From the NCBI GenBank assembly GCA_942492025.1, contig CALODJ010000008.1, forward strand, positions 528,964-592,963: 64,000 nucleotides of DNA. The letters are read 5' to 3'. A program made the position numbers and the translations under genes. Shown here one piece after another: positions 16,723 to 24,614 of this stretch. This stretch comes from JABDQW01 sp942492025. GTDB taxonomy: Bacteria; Pseudomonadota; Gammaproteobacteria; SZUA-229. The notes below the pieces were generated by a model. The model was not told the DNA's origin, did not search any database, and worked only from the letters and a program-made list of their open reading frames with translations. How positions within the stretch are numbered: the first letter of the stretch is position 1; every line of letters starts with the position of its first letter.

Positions 16723-18702
16723 TTATCTGAATTGCCAGGCTGCTGTCAGCACGAAATTCGTCTCGGGCGACGGAAAAAACGCCTCTGTCGCTTCGAAGGT
16801 ATTCGGGTCGTAACTCAACTGGCCCACATTTGAATACTTTTTATTGAGCAGATTATTGATTCTGCCGGTGAAAACAAAATTACTGACATCGTACTGAGCT
16901 TTCACATTGATCAAGCCGTATCCCGGCAAACGCGATAACTCATTATTGAAGTCGCCGGCAAACACCCGATCGCTGATTGCAAACCATTCAGCATAAAGCT
17001 GCCATTGTTCAGTCAGCTGGTAATCGCCGCCCAGCAGTGCAGAATGTCTCGCAACCAACGGGATATCCTTGTTGACAAACGGACCGCTCAACACCTCGGC
17101 ATCGGTGAAGGTGTAGCTTGCCGAGAGGCCAAACCGCTCTGTCTGCTGCCAGCGACCACTGCTGATTACGCCCTTGCGCCGTGTTTCAGCGAGATTGATA
17201 TTGGCGAAGTTGACCGGGTCATAGGCTATCTCGTCGTCCAGATCCAGCTGATAGACCAGCAGCTTCGCATTGTCACCACCCGATACCCATTCAACACCGG
17301 TCTCGACCGACAATCCCTGCTGTGTTTTCAGGATCACCGGGGTAAATGTCGGCGTGTATACAGGCTGCAGGTATTCATCGACTTTGGCAAAGCGGTAATT
17401 CTGGTCGGTACGGAACAAGATGCGCCAGTTCTGATCAGCCTTGATCGCCAGGCCGAAGGTACCCACGGTAACATCATCCTCGATGCGGATACCATCTGGA
17501 AAAATCGCGAACATGCCCGTGTCCTGCAGGTCATTCTTGACTTCGGCATAACGCACACCCAGCGTAACATCCAGCACCTCGCTTGCCGGCACTACCGCCT
17601 GCGCATAGAGCGAGTTCTGCGACTGGTCATTCATTTGCTCGCCAAAGCGCGACATCAGCTGGTAATCACTGACAAACACATCGGCCCCCAGCGTCATCAT
17701 GGTATTGTTCATGGCTGGCACAAAACCGATCAGTCGCGGCGTAAACTCGACCACCCGTCTGTCCTGGGTACTGATTTCGGTTTCCGCTGCAAACACCGAA
17801 CTCAGGCGAAACTCGCCATTGGTATCTTTACCGCTGAGTTCGCCTTCAACCGTCCAGTGTTCACTCGCCTGCTGCACCAGACCCATGCGAGCAATGGCGG
17901 TTTTTGCGTTGGAGAAATCATTGGCAAAATTCGGATTGACCTGTCGGCGATCTTCGATCACCTCATCGGCGAACAGGGTTCCCGGTGTATTGAGTTCGTC
18001 GTTGATATATTGCAATTCACCAAAAACAGATCCGGAATCATGTTCGTAACCGAGCTTGCCAAAACCGTTGAGGTAGGTAGCTTCATTGTGATCACGGTAG
18101 TTGTCGCTCTCGCGTGCGTCCAGCGACACGCGATAGTTCATACCATTGGCCAGAGCCTGCGAGGTCATCGCGTGCAACCCGACGGTGTCATAACTGCCGG
18201 CGGACAGTTTCAACGAATGTCTGAGTGCACCCGGTTTTCGGGTGATGACATTGATGATGCCACCCACCGCCTGATCACCAAACAACACGCCAGCACTGCC
18301 CTGCACGATCTCGATACGCTCGACATCCTCCAGCGCGATGCTGTTCAGATCCGGCGCTGCGATATCCGGATTATTCAAACGGCGGCCATCGACCAGCACC
18401 AGTGTGTTCGAGCCCGCGGTTTCACCAAAGCCACGCATGTCTACAGACGCACGGCTGCCATCCCCGTACAAATCATTGAGCTGGACACCGCCCTGCCCGC
18501 GCAGCACGTCGTTGATATGCCGCGCACCACTGGCATCGATCTGTTCACGCGTGATCACGGTGATGCTGGCCGGTGTCGTCAGTACACTCTGTTCCGTGCG
18601 CGCAGCACTGACAACGACAGCAGGCACTTCTGTAACCGCGAACACTGCGTCGGGCAGTACGACTGCCAGCGCGAGGACACTGATGGAAAAGACATTGTAC
18701 AA
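16723..18702 (-). CDS. btuB: TonB-dependent cobalamin receptor (BtuB-like)
   Basis: An outer-membrane receptor of about 659 residues. The signal peptide (VFSISVLALAVVLPDAVFA) is followed by a TonB box region (VPAVVVSAARTEQ), a plug (ITVITREQIDASGARHINDVL, VDMRGFGETAGSNTLVLVDG, IEIVQGSAGVLFGDQAVGG) and a barrel ending in LTAAWQFR. The start is taken as the TTG at 18702 because GGAGG (18708-18712) lies 5 bases before it; longer frames would run through the leader. The cobalamin riboswitch upstream makes B12 or a related corrinoid the substrate. tonB and a PduO-type gene follow. Confidence 0.93.
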   Translation of the reverse strand: MYNVFSISVLALAVVLPDAVFAVTEVPAVVVSAARTEQSVLTTPASITVITREQIDASGARHINDVLRGQGGVQLNDLYGDGSRASVDMRGFGETAGSNTLVLVDGRRLNNPDIAAPDLNSIALEDVERIEIVQGSAGVLFGDQAVGGIINVITRKPGALRHSLKLSAGSYDTVGLHAMTSQALANGMNYRVSLDARESDNYRDHNEATYLNGFGKLGYEHDSGSVFGELQYINDELNTPGTLFADEVIEDRRQVNPNFANDFSNAKTAIARMGLVQQASEHWTVEGELSGKDTNGEFRLSSVFAAETEISTQDRRVVEFTPRLIGFVPAMNNTMMTLGADVFVSDYQLMSRFGEQMNDQSQNSLYAQAVVPASEVLDVTLGVRYAEVKNDLQDTGMFAIFPDGIRIEDDVTVGTFGLAIKADQNWRILFRTDQNYRFAKVDEYLQPVYTPTFTPVILKTQQGLSVETGVEWVSGGDNAKLLVYQLDLDDEIAYDPVNFANINLAETRRKGVISSGRWQQTERFGLSASYTFTDAEVLSGPFVNKDIPLVARHSALLGGDYQLTEQWQLYAEWFAISDRVFAGDFNNELSRLPGYGLINVKAQYDVSNFVFTGRINNLLNKKYSNVGQLSYDPNTFEATEAFFPSPETNFVLTAAWQFR

Positions 18703-18707
18703 GCGGA

Positions 18708-18725
18708 CCTCCAACGGTCTGGAGG
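18708..18725 (-). promoter_or_regulatory. Shine-Dalgarno-sequestering hairpin (riboswitch expression platform)
   Basis: On the minus strand CCTCCA (18725-18720) pairs with TGGAGG (18713-18708), which contains the ribosome binding site of the receptor gene. Another hairpin, CACTGAA...TTCAGTG (18757-18739 region), lies just upstream. This is how translational cobalamin riboswitches act: ligand binding favours the closed ribosome site. The switching itself is inferred. Confidence 0.6.
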
Positions 18726-18794
18726 CAACAAGGAAAGAACGTGGCACTGAACAGGATTCAGTGATGTTCTGCACCCCAGCCGCCCACCGCAACC

Positions 18795-18970
18795 TGGTTT
18801 ATGACTACGCGGGCCGGTCTCCGGACTGATGGATTTGTAGCGTACCTGCAACCTTCCCGTGATCACTCACAGTGGTGTTGTGGAGGTACTTTCCAATTAC
18901 CGTTGCGGGGGCAGTTCTGGATTTGCCGGGCCGATGATGGCCCGCGCACCAGATTCCCGATTATCTCTCG
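18795..18970 (-). ncRNA. Cobalamin riboswitch
   Basis: The minus strand reads, in order, AATCGGGAATCTGGTGCG, AGAACTGCCCCCGCAACGG, CACTGTG, CACGGGAAGG and the B12 box CAGTCCGGAGACCGGCC (18830-18812). This is the conserved series of a class I cobalamin aptamer. It leads the receptor-tonB-adenosyltransferase operon about 90 bases before the receptor start and should lower its expression when adenosylcobalamin is plentiful. Confidence 0.96.
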
Positions 18971-18975
18971 TTAAA

Positions 18976-19021
18976 CCCGGATATTGCACGACGGTGCGTC
19001 CGCCGTCGTGCAATATCCGGG
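18976..19021. repeat. Perfect 19-base inverted repeat upstream of the riboswitch
   Basis: CCCGGATATTGCACGACGG (18976-18994) is followed by an 8-base loop and its exact inverse (19003-19021). It lies directly upstream of the aptamer. No T run follows on either strand. It could be a protein-binding palindrome, a stable 5' hairpin or a small mobile repeat. Confidence 0.75.
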
Positions 19022-19184
19022 TTATAGAGCACCCGGTGTAGTACTGAAGCGCGAAGTTTACCCAGAATGCGGGTACAATACCACCGGCCCTCAGCCTGCA
19101 TTCGTCGAATGAACCAATCAAAATAGTCAGTGTCTGAAAAAGCCGTCAGTCGGACCTAATAATAAGCGGAAATTAACCGGAAAG

Positions 19185-20153
19185 ATGTCTCATCAGGAAT
19201 CGATTCAAAAACTCAAGCAACACGTAGAACAACACATCATAGGCCAGGAAACCCTGGTAGACCGCATGCTGATTGCGTTGCTGGCAGACGGTCACTTACT
19301 GGTCGAGGGTGCCCCCGGGCTGGCCAAGACCAAGGCCATCAAAGTATTGAGTGACGGCATCGAAAGCAACTTTCACCGCATCCAGTTCACCCCCGACCTG
19401 CTGCCGGCCGACCTGACCGGTACGGAAGTCTATCGCCCTCAGGATGGTACCTTTGTGTTTCAGCAAGGCCCGCTGTTTCATAACCTGATCCTGGCAGACG
19501 AAATCAACCGGGCGCCAGCAAAAGTGCAGTCCGCCTTGCTCGAAGCCATGGCGGAACGACAGATCACTGTTGGTAAAGTCACCTACAAGCTGCCGCAGCT
19601 GTTTATGGTGATGGCCACCCAGAACCCCATCGAACAGGAAGGCACCTACCCGCTCCCTGAAGCTCAGCTCGACCGCTTCCTGATGCACGTCACCATCGAC
19701 TATCCTGAAGCGAATTCGGAGAAAGCCATACTCGCACTGGCCCGTGAAGAAGCACTCACTGGTGTGTCGGAAAGCAGCCAGCCGTCACAGAAGATCTCGC
19801 AACAGCATCTATTCGCCGCAAGACAGGAGGTGCTCAAGCTGTACATGGCGGAGAACCTCGAGGAGTACCTGGTACACATGGTGCTGGCAACCCGCAATCC
19901 CGGCGCTTACGGTGACGACCTCGCGCAATGGTCTCTGTATGGCGCGAGTCCGCGCGCAACCATCGCCATCGACCGCTGTGCCCGTGCACATGCCTGGCTG
20001 GCCGGGCGAGACTATGTCGACCCGGATGACATTCAATCCATCGCCTATGATGTGTTGCGTCATCGTATTATTCTCAGCTATGAAGCAGAGGCAGAAGGTG
20101 TGACACCCGATATGTTCATTCGAGAACTGATTTCACGCATTGCCGTTCCATAA
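19185..20153 (+). CDS. MoxR family AAA+ ATPase
   Basis: A 322-residue MoxR ATPase with Walker A-like EGAPGLAKTK (about 43), Walker B LILADEINRAPAKVQ (about 102), sensor 1 ATQNPIEQEGTYPLPEAQLDRF and a C-terminal lid (SPRATIAIDRCARAHAWLAGRDYV). MoxR proteins act as chaperones with VWA-domain partners. It is the first gene of the moxR-DUF58-DUF4381-batA-batBC-batD operon. Confidence 0.95.
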   Translation: MSHQESIQKLKQHVEQHIIGQETLVDRMLIALLADGHLLVEGAPGLAKTKAIKVLSDGIESNFHRIQFTPDLLPADLTGTEVYRPQDGTFVFQQGPLFHNLILADEINRAPAKVQSALLEAMAERQITVGKVTYKLPQLFMVMATQNPIEQEGTYPLPEAQLDRFLMHVTIDYPEANSEKAILALAREEALTGVSESSQPSQKISQQHLFAARQEVLKLYMAENLEEYLVHMVLATRNPGAYGDDLAQWSLYGASPRATIAIDRCARAHAWLAGRDYVDPDDIQSIAYDVLRHRIILSYEAEAEGVTPDMFIRELISRIAVP

Positions 20154-20179
20154 ACTGACTGGCGAGTGGTAGTACTGCG

Positions 20180-21133
20180 ATGAACCCTGACCCAAAATCC
20201 GAAGGTATCACCTGGATCAGCCCGCAATCGCTGATCAAGCTCAGGCACGATGCCAACAAACTGCCCCTGCAGGGCAGCAGGATACACGCACGCCAGGGCG
20301 GCGCTTATATGTCCTCGTTCAAGGGACGCGGAATGGAGTTTGATGAATCCCGGCTCTATCTTGCCGGCGATGATATCCGCAACATGGACTGGCGCGTCAC
20401 CGCACGCACCGGCGAAGCGCACACCAAGGTCTATCGCGAAGAACGTGAACGGCCTGTGCTGATCTGGCTGGATCTAAATGCATCGATGTTTTTCGCGACC
20501 CGGGGATGCTTTAAAGCCGTTGCTGCCAGCAAAGTCGCCGCCTTGCTCGCATGGAGTACCAATGCGCACAACGATCGCCTGGGTGCATTGATATTTTCCG
20601 GCAACGATCACATCGAACTGAAACCTCGACGCGGCAAATCGGCCGTGCTCGACCTGATCGGTAAAACCTGTCAGCACCCCGCATGGCGTGCCAGCGTCCA
20701 GACACATGCCCGCCATACCGCTCGCGCGCTGTCGCGCCTGCGCAAGGTCACCCGCCCGGGCAGCCTGATTTTCCTGGTCAGTGATTTCAGGGAAATGGAC
20801 GAACAGGCAGAAGTGCACCTGATCAATGTCGCCCGCCACAACGATGTCGTACTGATACAGATCTATGATCCGATTGAAGCCGAGTTACCTCCCGCTGGCA
20901 GTTATAAGGTCAGTGACGGTGATAACGAACTCCAGCTCAACACGGCGGACAGGACCTTGCGTCTGCAATACCGTCAGCGCTTCGATCAACGTCAGGGCAA
21001 ACTGGTCAAGCTGTGCCGGCAATACCGGATGTACCTGTTATCGGTGTCGACACAGGCTGATGTACTGACCAGTCTACAGCAGGGACTCGGTATACAGGCC
21101 AGTCAACACAGCCAGTTCAGGACGCGCCGCTGA
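20180..21133 (+). CDS. DUF58 domain protein
   Basis: A 317-residue protein with the DUF58 core: RQGGAYMSSFKGRGMEFDESRLYLAGDDIRNMDWRVTARTG, then YREERERPVLIWLDLNASM and LIFLVSDFREMDE, which form a VWA-like fold with a degenerate metal site. It has no membrane helix. In MoxR/Bat operons this protein is the usual VWA-like partner of MoxR. It lies 26 bases after moxR. Confidence 0.93.
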   Translation: MNPDPKSEGITWISPQSLIKLRHDANKLPLQGSRIHARQGGAYMSSFKGRGMEFDESRLYLAGDDIRNMDWRVTARTGEAHTKVYREERERPVLIWLDLNASMFFATRGCFKAVAASKVAALLAWSTNAHNDRLGALIFSGNDHIELKPRRGKSAVLDLIGKTCQHPAWRASVQTHARHTARALSRLRKVTRPGSLIFLVSDFREMDEQAEVHLINVARHNDVVLIQIYDPIEAELPPAGSYKVSDGDNELQLNTADRTLRLQYRQRFDQRQGKLVKLCRQYRMYLLSVSTQADVLTSLQQGLGIQASQHSQFRTRR

Positions 21134-21147
21134 AAGCTTGATTGATC

Positions 21148-21639
21148 ATGCCGGCTGAACCCTTACCTTTGCGTGACATACACCTGCCGGAACCGGTGAG
21201 CTGGTGGCCGCCCGCACCTGGGTGGTGGCTGCTGCTTATATCCGCGGTTGTTATCATCATGAGTGTCTTTCTGCTTAAACGCATCCGCAGGCGGGGACGG
21301 CTCAAGCGAACCGTGCGCAACGAACTGGGCTTGCTGCGTGAGCACTACCATCAACACCACGACCGGGTGCAACTGGTGAAAGCCTTATCGACATTGATGC
21401 GCAGGGCCAGTATCAGTTTTTATCCACGCGAAGACTCGGCAAGCCTGACCGGCGAACGATGGCTGCAGCACCTGGACGAAACTGCACCACGCAAGGAATT
21501 CCAGCACGGCAGCGGTCGAATACTGGCAAGCGCACCCTACCTGCCAGCCAGCAGCGAGATCGACACCGACATCGATGACCTGCTCTCGCTGTGTGAAAAC
21601 TGGCTGAAAAAACAACCGGTCAGGGCTAAAAAACCATGA
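21148..21639 (+). CDS. DUF4381 domain protein
   Basis: About 163 residues. It has the characteristic N-terminus LRDIHLPEPVSWWPPAPGWW, one membrane helix (WLLLISAVVIIMSVFLL) and a basic cytoplasmic part (KRIRRRGRLKRTVRNELGLL). DUF4381 proteins occur in Bat operons as small anchored partners. The ATG at 21148 is preferred to a TTG at 21142. It overlaps the next gene by 4 bases. Confidence 0.9.
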   Translation: MPAEPLPLRDIHLPEPVSWWPPAPGWWLLLISAVVIIMSVFLLKRIRRRGRLKRTVRNELGLLREHYHQHHDRVQLVKALSTLMRRASISFYPREDSASLTGERWLQHLDETAPRKEFQHGSGRILASAPYLPASSEIDTDIDDLLSLCENWLKKQPVRAKKP

Positions 21640-22583
21640 TCACGTTTAGCTGGCCCTGGCTGTTCGCATTACTACCATTACCCTTTTTGTTGCGCTCGGT
21701 GTTACCTGAAGCTGGCAGCGGTAACGATGCCGCCTTGCGTGTGCCCTATCTGGATGATTTCGAGAGAGGCCAGTCCAGACCGGTGCAACGCACGCTGCGG
21801 CGCTGGCCGTTATTGGTGTATTTATTCCTGTGGTCATGTCTACTGGCTGCCGCAGCAAAACCGCAGTGGATTGGCGAACCGGTGGAATTGCCCGTAAGCG
21901 GACGCGACCTGATGCTTGCGATCGATCTATCAGGCAGCATGGACCACAGTTTCACGCACAGTTTTCGCAAGGTCACCAAACTCTACGCCACCAAAGCCGT
22001 GGCTGGCGATTTTATGGACAAACGTGTGGGTGACCGCATCGGTTTGATTCTTTTTGGCGAACAGGCCTACGTGCAGGCACCCTTGACATTCGATCGGACC
22101 ACGGTAAAAACACTGTTGTTCGAAGCCGTCACGGGTCTCGCCGGCAAGTCTACCGCCATCGGTGATGCGATCGGACTGGCGGTCAAACGCCTTGACGGTG
22201 AAAACAGCCAGGACCGTGTTTTAATCCTGCTAACAGACGGTGTCAGCAACGCCGGTGAGCTGCGTCCCGAGAAAGCCGCCGAGATCGCAGCTGCCAAAGG
22301 GCTGAAGATACACACCATCGGTATCGGTTCACGCGGCAGTCGTGAACTCAATGAGCTGACACTGAAGACCGTCGCGCAAAAAACCGGCGGACAATATTTT
22401 CGTGCACACGACGTCGCCGAACTGCAACAAATTTATGCCTTGATCGACAAGCTTGAACCTGTCGAACGTGATACACAGAGTTATCGCCCGACATGGTCGC
22501 TGTTCTACTGGCCTTTGGGTATGGCTTTGTTACTTGCCGGCCTGCTTGCGCTCGCAGCGTTGTCCAGGCGCAGATGGCGATGA
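21636..22583 (+). CDS. batA: VWA domain membrane protein (BatA-like)
   Basis: A 315-residue protein with N-terminal helices (FSWPWLFALLPLPFLLR; LLVYLFLWSCLLAAAA), a VWA domain with a complete MIDAS motif (LMLAIDLSGSMD, later Thr in KSTAIGDA and LLTDGVSNAGE) and a C-terminal helix (WSLFYWPLGMALLLAGLLALAAL). The VWA domain should face the periplasm and bind a divalent metal. It overlaps both neighbours, as expected of a coupled operon linked in other bacteria to stress or oxygen tolerance. Confidence 0.93.
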   Translation: MITFSWPWLFALLPLPFLLRSVLPEAGSGNDAALRVPYLDDFERGQSRPVQRTLRRWPLLVYLFLWSCLLAAAAKPQWIGEPVELPVSGRDLMLAIDLSGSMDHSFTHSFRKVTKLYATKAVAGDFMDKRVGDRIGLILFGEQAYVQAPLTFDRTTVKTLLFEAVTGLAGKSTAIGDAIGLAVKRLDGENSQDRVLILLTDGVSNAGELRPEKAAEIAAAKGLKIHTIGIGSRGSRELNELTLKTVAQKTGGQYFRAHDVAELQQIYALIDKLEPVERDTQSYRPTWSLFYWPLGMALLLAGLLALAALSRRRWR

Positions 22584-24424
22584 TGTTGAGCTTGCCAGAC
22601 CAGTTTCACTTCCTTCGTCCCGAAGCCTTGTATGCTTTTGTGCCATTGTTGCTATTCGTCGTACTTTACCTGACCAGCAAGGCAACCAGCCGGAGCTGGC
22701 AGGCGGTTTGCGATGATAAACTGCTGCCGCACGTGCTCATCGCCGGCGGAAAGAAATCCGGCGTGCTGCCCATGCTGCTGATCATCACGGCAGCCAGTAT
22801 CAGCATTGTCGCGATGGCCGGACCGGTATGGAAAAAACTGCCCCAACCGGTGTTTCGTGAAGAATCCTCATTGGTGATTGCACTCGACCTGTCACAGTCG
22901 ATGCATGCAACCGACGTGAAGCCATCGCGACTGGAAAGGGCCAAATTGAAAGTACTGGATTTGATCAAGGCGAGAAAAGGCGGACAGACCGCATTGATCG
23001 TCTATGCAGCTACCGCATTCACGGTGACACCGTTAACAGATGATGACAATACCATTGCCAACCTGATACCCGCGCTGGAACCGAAACTGATGCCGGCACA
23101 GGGCAGCAGCCCCAGCGCTGCACTCAGCCTGGCGACAGAATTACTGCAGCAGGCCGGCATCACCCGTGGTGATGTGTTGCTGGTCACAGATGGGATCCCA
23201 GACGCCGCTGATGAGGCCATCGATAAACTGACTGCCACCGGCCACCGTTTATCCATCATCGGCGTGGGTACCACCGAAGGCAGTCCGATCCCGTTGAGCG
23301 GCGGCTTTTTGACAGACGCCTCCGGTGCCATTGTCATTCCCAGGCTTGAACCATCACGACTACAGCAGGCTGCACGCCAGGGCGGTGGCGTGTATGTGAA
23401 TATGCAGACCAATGATAGTGATATTGAACAGCTGACCGGCCTGTTCGCCAGCAAACGCGTCAGGACCGACACGGAGGGACATGATCTCACTGCCGACATC
23501 TGGCAGGAGGAAGGACCATGGTTGCTACTACTGGTATTGCCCCTGGTCGCATTATGGCCACGCCGCGGCTGGCTGCTGTGCCTGCTCTTGTGTACGCTGC
23601 CGTTGCCTCAACCCGCATACGCGCTCGAGCTGATAGATACTGACAACCTGTGGCTCAGACAGGATCAGCGAGCGATGCAGGCATTCCAGTCGGGCGATGC
23701 CGAAGAAGCGGCAGCGCTGTTCACTGAAAACGACTGGAAAGCTGCCGCCCACTACCGGGCAGGTAATTTTGCCCGATCCAACGAATTGCTCGATACACCC
23801 GACAGCAGCTCGGATTATTACAACAAGGGCAATATTCTGGCTAAACTGGGTAATTATCCGGATGCGATCGAGGCGTATGATCAAGCCCTGGACATTGATC
23901 CGGACAATGAGGACGCGCACTTCAATCGTGAACTGGTACAGCAGGCCCTGCACCAGCAACAGCAACAAGAACAGGATGACTCACAGCAGTCACAGGATCA
24001 GTCCGGGCAACAACAGCAGGATCCAGCTCAGCAGAAGTCACAGCACCAGCCGCCGGACGAAGCATCCGAAGAACAACCGCAAAACAATCAGGCGGACGAA
24101 AAACAGCAGAGCGCCGAACAACAGCAGGACCAGCTGAGGGACATCAATGAAAACCAGGATGAACAGCGGCCCGACCAACAACAGGAGCAGCAACCAGAAA
24201 CACCACAGGCCGAACAACGGCAGGACCACGACGAACAGCAACTGCAGGCACAACAACAGCACGAAGCGATCGAAAAAGAAGACGCACAAACCGTTGAAAG
24301 CGAACAGGCTATGGAACAATGGTTGCGCAGAATCCCGGATGATCCCGGCGGCCTGATGCGACGCAAATTTATTTATCAATACCGGCAAATGCCGAACCAG
24401 GCAGAGGCCCAGGAACCGTGGTAA
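22580..24424 (+). CDS. VWA-TPR fusion membrane protein (BatB/BatC-like)
   Basis: About 614 residues. Domains in order: two helices near 15-85; VWA domain with MIDAS ALDLSQSMHAT, SSPSAALS and LLVTDGIPDAADEA (about 95-290); helices near 315-350; TPR repeats (SDYYNKGNILAKLGNYPDAIEAYDQALDIDPDNEDA, about 410-455); then a Gln/Glu-rich low-complexity tail. This joins BatB and BatC in one chain. The start is at one of several ATGs (22574, 22580, 22583); 22580 overlaps the batA stop as ATGA. Longer frames are shadows of batA. Confidence 0.9.
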   Translation: MMLSLPDQFHFLRPEALYAFVPLLLFVVLYLTSKATSRSWQAVCDDKLLPHVLIAGGKKSGVLPMLLIITAASISIVAMAGPVWKKLPQPVFREESSLVIALDLSQSMHATDVKPSRLERAKLKVLDLIKARKGGQTALIVYAATAFTVTPLTDDDNTIANLIPALEPKLMPAQGSSPSAALSLATELLQQAGITRGDVLLVTDGIPDAADEAIDKLTATGHRLSIIGVGTTEGSPIPLSGGFLTDASGAIVIPRLEPSRLQQAARQGGGVYVNMQTNDSDIEQLTGLFASKRVRTDTEGHDLTADIWQEEGPWLLLLVLPLVALWPRRGWLLCLLLCTLPLPQPAYALELIDTDNLWLRQDQRAMQAFQSGDAEEAAALFTENDWKAAAHYRAGNFARSNELLDTPDSSSDYYNKGNILAKLGNYPDAIEAYDQALDIDPDNEDAHFNRELVQQALHQQQQQEQDDSQQSQDQSGQQQQDPAQQKSQHQPPDEASEEQPQNNQADEKQQSAEQQQDQLRDINENQDEQRPDQQQEQQPETPQAEQRQDHDEQQLQAQQQHEAIEKEDAQTVESEQAMEQWLRRIPDDPGGLMRRKFIYQYRQMPNQAEAQEPW

Positions 24425-24500
24425 GCGTTTTTTACCGCAGAGACCCAGTGTGCGCAGAGGTTTTTGCTTGTTTATTGCTAATATCATATCGTCAGTTTAC

Positions 24501-24554
24501 TGTGGGAGCGGCTTCAGCCGCGATCCACGGTTCGCGGCTGAAGCCGCTCCCACA
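24501..24554. repeat. Palindromic repeat (GGGAGCGGCTTCAGCCGCGA family)
   Basis: TGTGGGAGCGGCTTCAGCCG at 24501-24520 pairs with its inverse at 24535-24554, with 8 unpaired bases between 23-base arms. It lies between batBC and batD inside the operon. A diverged copy is at 27778-27833 and a fragment near 35564. Confidence 0.8.
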
Positions 24555-24614
24555 AAAAAACACAAACACTCTGCGTACGCTGTGCCTCTACGGTAAATAA
24601 CATCTATTTGAATT

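Noticed and set aside
17005..18750. A 581-codon open frame on the plus strand
   Set aside because: It runs antisense to the BtuB-like receptor, which has clear plug and barrel motifs. The antisense product has no recognisable fold and many His/Arg residues typical of shadow frames.
23940..24320. Repeated CAACAGCAG units as a possible tandem repeat or CRISPR-like array
   Set aside because: They are codons of the Gln-rich tail of the VWA-TPR protein. Unit lengths vary and there are no spacers.
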